A stretch of DNA of 64,000 nucleotides from Margaritifera margaritifera (lineage: Eukaryota > Mollusca > Bivalvia > Unionida > Margaritiferidae): positions 1,388,001 through 1,452,000 of the forward strand of contig JAQPZY010001266.1 of assembly GCA_029931535.1 (NCBI GenBank), in the 5' to 3' direction. The notes under the pieces were generated by a model. The model ran no database searches. It saw only the letters and a program-made list of their open reading frames with translations, and was not told the DNA's origin. The translations under genes were made by a program, and so were the position numbers. Each line of letters begins with the position of its first letter. The first letter of the stretch is position 1. Shown here one piece after another: positions 11,690 through 23,518 of the stretch.

Positions 11690-13830
11690 TGGTTATCTTT
11701 ACTCTCAAGATTTCCCTGCCCACACCCCTCATTTCTCCTCGCTCCCCCATGCCCCACTCCCGCAGTCTCAGGGAGGGATGCAGGAAAGGCCTAATTTGCC
11801 CTCACCCACTTCATTGCATGTCTTCAGCGGCGACTGATGGAGACCAATTGTTTGCCGTGGGCTATTTCCCGTCACGGTCAAGAAGAGGATACTCGCAGTT
11901 GAGCAGATGAAAGGCTGGTTTGTTGCCACTTCGACGGAACACACTACGTCAGTCGCATCTTCAGATAGACGGGTGGTTAGAAGGGTGAATTCGATGAATA
12001 TTCTAATCGCGCCAAGCTTCAAGGGCTACGTTCCTGGCCTGTTCATCGTACATGATCTCACGACTTTTTAAAGGTCAGCCTTGTGGCAGACTGTTTTGTT
12101 GTAAACCTTACGAAGAACATGGCCGCTGCTGGCGGTTGCAAAGGTCAAGGGTTCTACTTTACTAGAGTATATCACACTGTGCAGCCCTTACTTGAGAACT
12201 CAATCAATCAGCGTTAATCTCTGTCAACTTGTTGGGGACCGAGGGAGATGAACAGTATGAAAATTGAAGCAGTTGTGTTACGTTGTGGGAATCACAACAA
12301 AACCGGAATCAATAATGCGGAACTTGGTCCTAATAGGAGCAGAAACAATTCAACATGTGACTCGTTGAGGTTATCTTGGGTCTCAAGATTTCCCTGCCCC
12401 CATCTCTCATTTCCCCCTTGCCCCCATCCCCCTACTGAGGTCTCAGGGAGGGATGCAGGAAAGTCCTAATTTGCCCGTCCCACCCCTTAGCATGTCTTTA
12501 GAAGCGGCTAATGGAGGCCAAGTGTTTGCCGTGGGCTATTTCCCGTCACGGTGAAGAAGAGGATAATGGCAGTTGCGCAGATGAGAGGCTGGGTTGTTGC
12601 CACTTCGATGGAACACACTACTTCCGTCGCATCTTCAGCTACACGGTGGTTAGAAGGGCCCGATCTGATGAAGGGGCTAATCACGCGACTTTTAAAGGTC
12701 AACCTTGTGACAAACTGTTTTGTTGTGAAATCTTGCGAAAAACAGGGCCGCTGCCGGCGGTGGCAAAATTCAAGGATTCTACTTTACTGGAGTATATCAC
12801 CTTGTGCAGCCCTTACTTGAAAACTTAATCAATCAGCGTTAATCTCTGTCAACTTGTTGGGGTCCGAGGGATGTGAACAGTATGAGAAATCAAGCAGTTT
12901 TGTTACGTTATGGGAATCACAACAAAACCGCAATCAACAGTGGGGAACATGGTCCCAAAAGGAGCAGTAATAATTCAACTTGTGATTCGTTGAGGGAACT
13001 GTTTTGAATCAAGAAAATTTGCCTCGATGTCTCATGTTTGAGTCAGCTGAAGAAAGTATGAATCTAAGTAAACTCAAGCCAATTGTGATATCAAAAGCAC
13101 TTTATAGTAGCTCTGGACCTTGTTCATAGAGTACAGATTAGAGCTCACTCTGATAATCTGCTTCACTCTAACTGGCTTGGGAAGATAACTATCAAGGTGT
13201 CTCCACAAAAATATCTTAACACATTTGTAGATGTCGCTCGATCTCTGAATTTAGATTACTAAAGTGAGTCTGACCGGGCTGAAAATCTCAGAATTCAGAA
13301 CGACTTCCAAGTGAAACGAATCAACATTTGGCGTAACGGAAGTTTGATTCCCACTAGCACTATCATAGGGCTGATGGAAAGCGTCACTTCACCTGCACCG
13401 ATCAAGGCTAGATACCTTAACACCTTAGTTGACCCTTTCATCCAAACTCCCTAACGGTGCTTCGAAAAGCAAGATTATGGACAAGAGAAAGAGGGCTGAA
13501 AACAAAAGTCTGTCCTGATGTGGATAAGTGGGTCACCACGGATGGTCATGCGTCGAGAAAATCTCCAGTACAAAATTGCCACAAATCAGGAGACTGACCT
13601 AAATAAAAACTCGAGAAGAAGATATAACGGGTGAAATACGAGAAAGAAACTACTTTCCCCAAGGCAATAAAAAAGAAAAATGTGGAAGCCCCAAACCCAT
13701 TTTAAACTGCCGACATATCCTACGTGAACACTGCTAACGTGGTCAAAAAACCACCTACAAACTCTGTTTATACCAAAATAGACATTAACTGGCCACAGTG
13801 GGAGGTTTATCAACAGTAGAAAGTTGATAC
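11690..13830 (+). mobile_element. Jockey-type LINE, copy A: tandem 5' monomers and ORF1 remnant
   Basis: Two head-to-tail copies of a GC-richer unit start at about 11692 and 12370. Their tctcaagattt markers, at 11703 and 12381, are 678 bases apart. They lead into a degenerate ORF1-like region (about 12990-13830). That region parallels copy B (20461-23990): both contain gagtcagctgaagaaagt, tgtgatatcaaaagcac-like and aagtgaaacgaatcaacattt-like blocks in the same order. Translated scraps near 13600-13800 (KYEKETTFPKA, YVNTANVVKK) resemble the C-terminal end of Jockey-clade gag-like ORF1. No endonuclease or RT follows; the capsid fossil begins instead. All frames are broken. Confidence 0.6.
11692..12995 (+). 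repeat. Tandem pair of 5' monomers of LINE copy A
   Basis: Unit 1 is about 678 bp (11692-12369) and unit 2 about 626 bp (12370-12995). They share the ccctgcccc/catttc stretch, gtttgccgtgggctatttcc, the actttactggagtatatcac-like block and the aatcagcgttaatctctgtc block. Unit 2 lacks about 50 bases near 12670 that unit 1 and copy B retain in part. Confidence 0.75.
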
Positions 13831-13944
13831 TGTGCGATGATTTATGTGGAAGACTGTTGTGCGGTCAATAAGATTCGATATCGCTCTACCTGTAGTATCC
13901 TCGTAGCAGGAGGTGCTTGCGTGTTTTACCGTTGTTGGTGGGCA

Positions 13945-15062
13945 GATGGTTGTACGGGAGAAGCTGCCATTCTGCTTCAGTCAGAACTCAATCTGTTTGC
14001 TATGGCACCCACTGTAATGACGATGCAAGAATCACAATGGGATGAATTATCATCCTGTGTCGTATTTGACTACTTCAGCCCCTATCCAATTTGAATTCAA
14101 AGAACAAACCGAAGATTAGCAGTCACTTGTACCTGAAATTCAAAGTTCTCAAAGTGGACAACACCAATCCAGGGGAAGATGCCAGTGTAGCTTCTGTCAG
14201 TAATTTCATGCATTCAATGTTCATCGAAGTGGATCTGTACTTGGATAACAAACCGGTCAGCAGCAGCATGGACACTTACCCTTACCGAGCATACCTGTAA
14301 AATCTCTGGACGTACGGAGAAGAAGCCAAACAAACACACATCGGGTGCCTCAGTAGTATGGAAACCTGACACCTTGGATGTCTTCCACAATACAGAGTTG
14401 GCAGAAGCGGACGATCCTCACAAAGTTGGCTTTAACGACCGTCGAAAAATATGAAACAAGGACGCAGTTTAGAACTGATGGATCGTTTGCATTTGGACAT
14501 GTGTTTGCAAGACAAGTATTTGTTGAACGGAGTGGATGTACCCCTGAGACTGAAGTGGAAGTGAAAACCTTCACCATTGCCTCTGGACTCCGATCCAAGA
14601 TCGAATATCATGTTTTCCAAGGACAGCTACCCAAACGTTTTGGCAACGTTAACAATGAAGCCCTCAACGGAGCCATCGATCAAAAATCCTTTAGAGTTCC
14701 AACACTTCAACGTGTCCAAGATAAAAGTCACTCGAGATGGCTAAACTTTGTGTATCAAACCTTTTGAACCTAACTTTGCCCAGAAAAATTACTTGAGATC
14801 TTACTTGACAATGTTTGAAGTCACGGGACAGTTAGGTACCAACAGCAGACACGGTATTTCGTTCGTGAATTATGTAGAAGGATATACTTTGTGGGGATTT
14901 GATTTCAAGCCAGACCAAATCAGTCAGACCGACGAACAACATTTCCACCCTATAAAATCAGGTCAATTTCATGTGGAACTTCAGTTTGCAGTTGCTCTGA
15001 CCAACACAGTGAACGTCATCTTGTATGCAGAATTTGACAATACTCTGGAAATCAACGGTTGA
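13945..15062 (+). pseudogene. Polinton/adintovirus-like major capsid (hexon-type) protein, broken
   Basis: Translated fragments in shifting frames form one collinear protein of about 370 residues. It resembles the invertebrate proteins often annotated 'uncharacterized protein F54H12.2-like', which I take to be the double-jelly-roll major capsid protein of Polinton/Maverick or adintovirus elements. Recognisable pieces in order are an N-terminal SELNLFAMAP block (about 13980-14010), a TYPYRAYL block ending at 14300, a block with LHLDMCLQDKYLLNGVDV (about 14483-14536), and a C-terminal block ending EFDNTLEING before the stop at 15062. The reading is broken by at least four lesions: stops at 14092-14094, 14298-14300 and about 14365, plus several frame changes before 14748. 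It is therefore a dead copy. The assignment is from pattern memory and needs a profile search. Confidence 0.7.
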
Positions 15063-15094
15063 GAGAAGTGATTTTTGACTATTAGAAGAGAAAG

Positions 15095-15163
15095 ATGGAA
15101 CAAGAAGAACCTCAGGAGATAGGCAATGGGGGTATTTTTGATCTAGAAAAAGAAGAAGACTAA
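15095..15163 (+). CDS. Tiny acidic ORF between capsid and protease remnants
   Basis: This is a 22-codon ORF on the plus strand, 32 bases after the capsid stop. It is very acidic (MEQEEPQEIG...EKEED). It may be a remnant of a small virus-like gene or chance. I do not recognise a family. Confidence 0.25.
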   Translation: MEQEEPQEIGNGGIFDLEKEED

Positions 15164-15172
15164 ACTACAGTC

Positions 15173-15445
15173 ATGATGTCAGGACAACAACAACATTTAG
15201 TCTCCTGTTTTACTCGTGACTTCGCTGAAAGAATTACAGGTCTTACCAGAGAACATTGTTATGGATGTCAAATCGATCATCCTAGTCAGAAACAACACGA
15301 CAAACAAATGATAATGAATCATGAAGAGAGTTAGAAGAGTATATGGATGAGGTATGGTCTCTCATCTCAGAACAGATCATTTTTATAGAGTTGCGTGACC
15401 ATTTCTTACCTCCATTGAATTCTCGGGAGTAAAAACGTATCGAAG
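15173..15445 (+). pseudogene. Cys/His-containing protein next to the capsid gene, frameshifted
   Basis: The ORF 15173-15334 encodes 53 residues with a C-x2-C...H-x5-H arrangement (CYGCQIDHPSQKQH), suggestive of metal binding. A one-base shift just before the TAG at 15332-15334 leads into a second open segment (ELEEYMDEVW...) that runs to about 15430. It lies between the capsid and protease remnants on the same strand, so it is probably another gene of the same Polinton/adintovirus-like element. Its function is unknown and the metal-binding role is inference. Confidence 0.45.
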
Positions 15446-15559
15446 CTCTTTTGCAAGATAGTACAGCTACTACCCGTGGTTCATCGACTTACTTGACGGA
15501 ACTTTTCAAGGAAAAGGTCAGGTGTGAATTGATGACTTATCATTACCTGTGAAAACACA

Positions 15560-15770
15560 AAAGAAGATAAGAATGTATACCTTGGACCTTTATTACATGC
15601 TGACTCACAGTTCTTACATAGCTTCTGGAATCCTGTGGTGTGTGCTAAAGATGAACTTCCCCATCAAAAACCTAAAGACGTTCAAGCCTATGTCATCAAC
15701 ACAGACGACAGTCATTGACCAGGACACCATTGGGTAGCTGGACTTATTAGAAGATGCCCTGCGTGAGGAA
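15560..15770 (+). pseudogene. Adenain-like maturation protease remnant
   Basis: The frame beginning at 15677 reads QAYVINTDDSH, a stop, then PGHHWVAGL, ending at about 15756. An N-T-D ... P-G-x-H-W pattern is the catalytic-histidine neighbourhood of adenovirus-type (C5/Ulp1-like) cysteine proteases, which process capsid proteins in adenoviruses and Polintons. A premature TGA (15716-15718) sits immediately before the PG. The downstream Asp and Cys active-site regions are not visible, since Glu/Gln-rich sequence follows. The piece is therefore truncated and dead. Position just after the capsid gene supports the assignment. Confidence 0.5.
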
Positions 15771-16050
15771 ATTATTAGAGAAAAAGAAGACTGGGAGGAG
15801 AGACAGAAGGTGAGGTAGGGGCAACAGCAGCAGCAGCAGCAGTGGCAGCAGCACGAGGGAAGAGAAGAGATGGAGTGCAGAACGGAGACGGAGGACGAAT
15901 TCTTCTCCTCTAGAAAGAGCTGACCCTGTGCTACAGTGTGGCCTATGGCGAGACTTGGCCATCGTCCTAGAAGATAAAGCCAGTACCACTCACCAAACCC
16001 TAACAGCCTTTATCAGGGCCACCCACATCTCTAGAAAAGGGAGATACTAA
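15770..16050 (+). other. Glu/Gln-rich segment with (CAG)n, no intact gene
   Basis: The stretch after the protease remnant encodes charged E/K-rich and then polyglutamine-like sequence (CAG repeats at about 15824-15850), interrupted by stops. It may be the degenerate C-terminus of the protease gene or of another element gene. No family is recognised. Confidence 0.3.
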
Positions 16051-16339
16051 TCTTATTTGCCAAAATATTTGTGTTTGTATGTTTTGTGTATGTCTGAGTA
16101 TATATTTGTTTCCCACGAAAGACTTAAAAAGCCCGTCCATTATGCACTGTATTTCTGTGGGTAAAGTGTGTGTTTGTGTGGGTATAGTAGTGTGTCTATA
16201 AACATTTCCTTACCCTTGTGTAAACGTATGTAAAAAATATCAGAAAAATGTTTATATTAGGTCAGCGCAATTTTGGTATTTTGTTTGTCAGGGTTGTTTT
16301 GTGTGAGTGGTGTGTTTCTTATCGTCCGTACTTCACGCA

Positions 16340-16345
16340 TATAAA
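16340..16345 (+). promoter_or_regulatory. TATA box ahead of the coiled-coil ORF
   Basis: TATAAA lies 52 bases upstream of the ATG at 16397. This spacing leaves room for a start site about 30 bases downstream and a very short 5' leader, as is common for compact DNA-virus or Polinton genes. The match is exact, but activity is inference. Confidence 0.45.
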
Positions 16346-16396
16346 GCGGCTCGTTAGCCAGTCGTACCATTCATCGTGACTGGTTGATAAAGAAAA

Positions 16397-16939
16397 ATGG
16401 CAGACCAGCACTGTAAAGTGGGTAAGCTAATGGAGACCATCAGCTTAATGGAGAAAGTACAGCACCTCCTGGGTCTGGTAGAAGAATTGGAGTGCTATCC
16501 CCATACTAAACATCTGAGGAGAGAAATCATCTCTCTGGAAATCGCCAAAGACTTCGTCAGAGAGGTGATGCAGGAAAAAAAGGAGAAGATCAAGAGAGCG
16601 TGGGCGGAGGAAAAGAGACTTAAGGAGTAGGAGAGACAATTACAGCGCCGGAACCAGAACTGGATCAAGATCCAGGACAAATTCCGCCGGATGGGTCATT
16701 CAGACTGGATGCCAGAGGAGAAGAAAGAGGTTAGGGAGAAGGAGGCTAAAGAGATTAGTTTTAGGCTTGTGGTTCGTGGTCTCCGCCAAGACATCATGGA
16801 AGAAATGTGGGCAGAGATGTGCAGTCGGCGGCACCCGACCCGAGAGGTGCGACGAACGGCCCTTCCCAGTTTCACTCTGGTTCAACTTCCCAGTTTCACT
16901 CTTACAAGTTTACCTTCCACCAGTTTCAGCTTAAAATAG
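16397..16939 (+). pseudogene. Coiled-coil protein of the virus-like element, one in-frame stop
   Basis: A single plus-strand frame of 180 codons plus the terminal TAA runs from ATG 16397 to 16939. It is interrupted only by TAG at 16628-16630; the ORFs 16397-16630 and 16691-16939 are in the same frame. The first 140 residues are rich in Glu, Lys and Arg with Leu/Ile at heptad-like spacing (about residues 15-75 and 95-120), predicting a long coiled coil. The last 25 residues hold imperfect short repeats (PSFTLVQL, PSFTLTSL, PSTSFSLK). It lies behind a TATA box and downstream of capsid and protease relics on the same strand. It is much better preserved than those relics. I recognise no family. 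The stop could be a mutation or an assembly error. Confidence 0.5.
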
Positions 16940-18439
16940 ATGAAAATGGTAGCGTATAATACAAAGTACGCTCTCACACAAAATACTAAAATATATCTAT
17001 ATGAAATATACGTATGGTCCACTCAGCAAATGTCTATAGTCCATTATATCAATATCCCTAATGAGTTGTACAAAATACATTAAACCCGCACTCTACGTGT
17101 AACTTTCTACTCGAATACTACACGTGAAAAGGAATAAATTCTAACAGTGAATTTTCTGTCAAACGTGGTTATTTTATCTATCGAAGCTTTATCCAATTTA
17201 CGATAATAATAAAGGTAAGAATGTCACAAACACATTAAAACGCGTAAATGTACAAGGGAATCAAAGTTATATTAACAGTTATCACTTACCCCTATCGCTG
17301 TTGTTTTGTGGTTCCAAGACCAACACTCAGTGACAAGATTCAAGCGATGATGTACCGCTTATAGTAAAAACCTACTATTTATACTATATAAAAAAAACAA
17401 GACGTTCAAGACCCAATGGTAAAGTACCCGTGCATGTCGAGAAGCATGGGCATCACGCTGCAAACGACCTACAACGAGATGTACTCATTCAGTAACTATG
17501 TGTCAAGGTAGAAAAACAAGTTACTCTAGATAACGCTGTACGCGTCGACAAAGTCAAATATACGTTATCATCGTTTAATGCAATACCAAATTATTTTCTT
17601 GCCTTATTCCGTGACAGAGTGCCGAGCTGATGCATCTCAATTTGAATTAGGATGAATTAATAAAATATACTTTTTATATATGGCTATATATCGTATCTCG
17701 ATTCTTCAAACACAGACTCTATGTGCTTGTCTTAAACTTGATCCATGTAAAGTTAATTAACCACATACTTCTTCTACGTCACATTGGTTTACATTCACCT
17801 TGGATATCCAGCGAAGTAAAAAATATGTACTATTATACATTTTCAGATGTAAATATATGCTTCATTAATGATTAACAATAGTCATAATATTCCTTAGACG
17901 AAATCATCGTAGAAAAGCTAAAAACTGGATCAACTTCCATGGCTCGGAAATACTATAGCAAATTCCATGCATGTCAGGTATTGCCAGGTTTAAAACAATG
18001 TAATTTTAGACGCTTTACTCCTACTTCCCAATCCATGACCCAAAACACGAAATATATGTGTCAGCTTGCTTTGGCTGCGTATTAAGAACCTTCCAGAGGC
18101 ACGAGGGTCGAGACACAATATACCTCTTTTGCAGATTGTCTTCATGTGAAGACGTGTACAATAACACAAATAAGTGAATTTTTCCAGAGCGGATTGAGCA
18201 GAGGATAGGTGGATGACAAGACTGATAATATGACAATATTCCTGCTGCAATTAAAAAGGTATGATAATAAACACATAAACGGTCTACTCCTGTATTGTTC
18301 ATTTCTTGTTTATTTGTTTTTTGGTGTTTGTTTGTTTTTGTTTTGTTGTTTTGTTTTTTTTAAGCATGAAACTTGCTATAGTCAGTCATTAGTTATCTAT
18401 AATTCCTGTAGGTTGATTGCATCTTTATATAAATCAACC
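16940..18439. other. Non-coding spacer between the virus-like fossil and the LINE
   Basis: AT-rich with no coding-like stretch. A T/G-rich low-complexity run lies at 18300-18362. The boundary of the virus-like element is not visible as an inverted repeat. Confidence 0.45.
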
Positions 18440-20460
18440 TGTACATCGTATTTTGACGTATTTGAATTTTATGAAGACCTGGAGTCTCCTATTGCAGAAG
18501 TACCAAAGGCAGACAAGCTCATCATCCATGGTGACTTCAATGCTAGAGTTGGTACAGATCGTCAGACATTGCCAGGTGTCATTGCAAAAATGGATTTGGC
18601 AAATGAAACAACAACGGACGCCTCCTACTGAGAACATGCGCTGAACATGACCTCCTAATCACCAACACAGTATTCGGCCTGCCAAACCGCAACAAAACGT
18701 ATTGGATGCACCCACGCTCCAAGCACTGGCATCTTACTGACTACGTCATCGTCAGAAGAAAAGACAGGCAGGATGTCCCAGTGAAGAAGGCCATGAGAAG
18801 TGCAGAATGATAGACTGATCACAGGCTCATAGTCTCCAAGCTCAATATCAGGATTCAGTCTAGCAGACGACCACAAGTGCCCAAAAAGCTTAATATCGCC
18901 AACATAAAACAGGAGAACGTGAAACAGAAATTTGTCGAAGAACTGTGCAGCTAACTGGATACAATCGATACAAACTCCAAGAAAGTCGAGGAAAACTGAG
19001 CATACTTTAGAGACTCTGTGTACTCAAATGCATCCAAACCCCTCAATACCACCACACGCAAACATCAAGATTGGTTGGATGAAAATGATGCTGCCATACA
19101 GAGACTTCTGAATGAGAAACATCATCTACAGACGGCCTATTTATAAGACAGCACTTCAGCATATTAGCAGGCAGCCTTCAAAAACATAAAGAAGACTGTC
19201 CAATGCAAACTCAGAGAGTTGCAAGATTCATGGCTGAGCAATAAGGCAAATTTGATTCAGTCCTTCGCAGACAGGAATGACATGAAGAACTTATATGATG
19301 CTTTGGAGACAATCTATGGGCCACATTCATCAGGAAAATCTCCAATACTGAGTGCTGACAGTGCACACTGCTCGATGACACAGAGAAAATATTTCAAAGA
19401 TGGGCAGAACACTTCAACAACATCCTCAATCAACAGTCATGTATCAGTGAGGAGGCAAATGATCGATTGCCCTAAGTGGAAATCAACATATCACTTGCTG
19501 ATCCCCCAGAGCCGAATGAAACTGGGAAACCAATCGACCTGCTGTCAAATAGCAAAGGACCTGGCACAGACGCTATACCAGCAGAAGTCTACAAATCCGG
19601 AGGCTCACACATGGCACAGAAATTGACTGAACTCTTGCACCCAATGTGGAGTCAAGGAACTATACCCCAGGAATACAAGGATGTCCCCGTCGTCCACTTG
19701 TACAAGCGGAAAGGCAACAATCAGTCCTGTGGTAACCATCTTGGCATCCCCATGCTGTCAATAGCCGGCAAAATCCTGGCCAGAATTCTGTGAATTGTCT
19801 TGAGCATCACAAGCCAGAGAGTCAGTGTGGGTTCAGAAAAAGACAAGGAACCACAGACATGGCGTTTGTAGCTCGTCAACTCCAGAAAAAATGACAGGAA
19901 TAGAACTCCAATCCGGCCAGACAAAAGCCTTTGACCCAGTCAGGCATGGAGGCCTTTCGGAGATCATGGAAAAATTTAGTTGCCCAGTGAAATTAATCGT
20001 GATAGTTCGGCATTTCCATGATGGCATGCTCGTTCGTATTGTGGATGACGTTAAGTCATCTGAACCATTCCCAGTCAAGAATGGAGTCAAGCAAATCTGT
20101 GCGTTTGCCCTAACCTTCTTCAGTATAATGTTCTCTGTCATGCTTACTGATGCCTTCTGTGACTATGACACTGGGATGGACATGAAATAACGGACTGATG
20201 GCAAGGTGTTCAATCTGAGAAGATTACATGCGAAGACAAAGTTACAGGAAGTGACTGTTCGTGATATCGTATTTGATGACGACTGAGCCCTGAATCCCAA
20301 ATCTGAGTCTGACATGCAACACAGTATGGACCATTTCTCTTCAGCTTGTGCCACTTTCGGTCTCACAATCAGTATCCAGAAGACAGAGGTGATGTACCAA
20401 CCTGTACCAGGAAAGCCTTACGTAGAGCCTTCCGTCACAGTAAATGGACAAAACCTCTAA
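18440..20460 (+). mobile_element. Non-LTR retrotransposon with APE endonuclease and reverse transcriptase, degenerate
   Basis: The plus-strand frames contain HGDFNARVG (18527-18553) and TDHRLIVSKLN (from 18814), typical of the C-terminal half of an apurinic-type endonuclease in LINEs. A long linker region follows with WLSNKANLIQSFADRNDMKN (about 19225-19285). Reverse transcriptase pieces then appear: AEVYKSGGSHMAQKL, the HLYKRKGN block near 19700, KILARIL (about 19768-19788), and a VFDDD box at 20269-20283 in the place of the catalytic Y-A-D-D. Stops and frameshifts are frequent. The N-terminal endonuclease half and the RT C-terminus are absent. The family matches the widespread animal 'endonuclease-reverse transcriptase' LINE. 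The 3' side ends where LINE copy B begins. Confidence 0.8.
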
Positions 20461-22191
20461 AGGAGACAAACTGTTTGCCGTGGGCTTTTTCCTGTCCATT
20501 TTAAAGAAGAGGGTCCAGTAGTTAAGGAGATGAAAGTCCGGTTTGTTGCCTTTCCGGTGCAACATACTCCGTCGGCTTCAACTTCAGCTAGACGGGTGGT
20601 CACAAGGTCCAGATCTGATTAATTGGCAAATCACGCCGAGCTTTAAGGGTTTTGTTAATTACCTACTTAGTTTAATTTATCTCAAGAGTTTTAAAGGTCA
20701 GCATTGTTGCAGACTGTTGCGATATAAAATCTAACCAACAACATGGGCACTGCTGGCGGTAGCAAAGGTCACGTATTCAGTTTTACGCGAGTATGTCACA
20801 TGTGTAACCGTAACTTAAGAACTCAATGAATCAGCGTTAATAGCTGTCCACTTGTTGGAATCGGAGGTGTGTGGAGAGTATCAGTGATGAAGCAGTTTTA
20901 TTCCCTTATGGGAATCACAACAAAACCGCAATCAACAGTGACAGATATGGTCCAAAAAAAACCAGGAATAATTCAACATGTGACTTGGAAGATGGAACTG
21001 GTCTGATTCAAGGAAATTGGACTCGATTTCTCGTTGTTGAGTCAGCTGAAGAAAGTCAGGAGTTAAATAAACTCTCGCAATATATGATATCGAAAGCACT
21101 TCATAATATCACCGAAGAATTACTTGTAGAATACATATTAAAGCTCATTCTGATAATATACTTCGCTCGAATCGATTTTGGGAGATAACCATCAAGGTGT
21201 CTTGATACCAATATTTTAACACATTTATATATGTCGTTCGATTTTCGAATTTACATGGTTGCAGTGAGACCGAGATGCTCGAAAATGTAAGAATTCAGTA
21301 CGTCTCCCAAGTAAAACGAATCAACATTTGAAGTAACGGCAGGTTGATCAACGCCAGCACCAACATCTTGACGATGAAATGGGTCACTTCACTTGTATCA
21401 ATGAAAACTAGACACTTGAACACCCTAGTTGACACTTTGAACATTACAATAAATCCTTCGCACCCAGAGAACTACACGAATCCTTTCATCGAATCCATGG
21501 CACATCAGAAGGACCAGCTGATATTCACTATCAGCTTTTGAAACACTTACCTGATACAACTTTCATCACACTACTAAATATGTTTCATACTTTTTGGGAA
21601 ACTGGCGACTTTCCTCCGTTATGGCGAGAAACAACAGTGATACCAGTACCTTGACATGTCAAGGACTATACTGACCCTTTAAACTATTGTTCCATATCAC
21701 TTACAAACTGTATTTTAAACACCGTGGAATGAATGATGAATGACAGGCTCCTCTGTTATCATGAGTCCAACAAACCGCTATCAGAGTTTAAGTGTTGATG
21801 TAGAAGCCTGGGAAGCACAACTGACCATCGAGTTAGACGTGAACCATATATTATGAAGGTTTCATATAGAACACAAACATATATAGTAACTATGTTGTGT
21901 TATTTCGAAACAACATGTGACACCAGATAGAAGTATGGCACAGTGAATGACTTATTCAACGTAGGTGGTTCCGTCTACCTATATTTATATTCAAGTTTCT
22001 AAAAATATTGAGTTGAAACGAAAGCTAGGTATCACACTTTCTGAAAGTTATCGTCAGGATAGGGATATATCTCAGGGCAGCGTCAACATGAACAACATGG
22101 TGAAATTCTTAATCCAGGAACTGCTCATTATATTTCAATGACTTTTCTTATCTGTTATGGATCAAAATGTATGCATGCTATTGAACATCAG

Positions 22192-22299
<108 letters not shown>

Positions 22300-23455
22300 T
22301 AAATAGAGTTACAACATTATCAGAAGAAAATCTAAACATTTTCGTACGAACTTCTGCCGATTATATATAATTCATGATGACACAGGGCTGTATTTGGATG
22401 GTTCTCTTATCTCTGATGAGGAGCAGATAAAACTTTAGGGCCTATTTTGGACCCTAACCTAATTTTCCTACCGCATCGTTGAAACATCAGGGACAGATGT
22501 CACAAAGTCCAGGAGTCTTGGATAAGACAGATTGGGCAGCAGACAGATGGTCTTACTCCGCCTACAAGGTACTTTAGTCAGATCTAAGGTTGATTATGGC
22601 TCGACTGTGTACGGATCAGCTTGCAAGTAAATGACTGATCCGATATAAAATAAGGGATCTGGGAGCAATCTGAACTTCCTCTTCACAAATCCTCGATACT
22701 GAGGCAAATAAACCATCACTTTATCTCAAAACTGGCTCTTCGGCATACTGTCAAACTATACCCTAGTACACATAAACCCCTATATAGTGTCATCTTTAGT
22801 CCCACTACAAAACCTTATACGCCCAGAAACAAAATTGTATTCCGCCTGTTAGAATACGATTTCATATTCATCAAATGCACAAACAATCGATAATGCCAAT
22901 ACTGCAAACTGATATGTTCACAATTCACCGCTTTGGTTATAAATCCCCCAAAATAATATTTTACCATTGCCATTCCTCTCATTTTTCAGAGGGAATTAAA
23001 TGAATCATCTCCTATCGTACCCAAACGTGCATGTGAAGACACACGGTTTGAAAGATAGAGATATGTTTGCAGCTGCCATTGCAACATTCCATGGCACCAC
23101 ATCAATCCTGTTAACGCACACAGCCGCCATGTTTACAGCAAAACTTACAGCCCTACTCAGATTTCTGAACTACATTAAAACTTCAGTAAACAAATTTCAT
23201 CTTTATTTTCGATTCCATTTCCACACTGAAATCTTTGAAAATCAACATATTTGGCAACCGTTAATATCATAAATCTTACATAAACTTGATTTGTTCATAC
23301 AATTTTCAAAAAGTGTTACGCACTGTTGGCTGCTTAGTCAAATTCATACTAGTGCTAATAAAAGGGCAGATAAAGCAACAACAGCTGCTCTGCAGTCACC
23401 CATTTCTGAATGTAAGATTCCATACACTGACTTCAAATATAATATAAATCTGTGT

Positions 23456-23457
<2 letters not shown>

Positions 23458-23516
<59 letters not shown>
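23458..23516. repeat. (TA)n microsatellite in the RNase H end of LINE copy B
   Basis: Perfect TA, about 59 bases. Confidence 0.97.

Positions 23517-23518
<2 letters not shown>

Noticed and set aside
17740..17815. Similarity to 5680-5745 (cttcttc...tggtttac)
   Set aside because: Matches are short and pyrimidine-rich, not enough to call a repeat family.
18021..18302. Possible B-box-like gggtcgagac and a minus-strand ORF
   Set aside because: No A box at the right spacing and no tail. The ORF is not protein-like.
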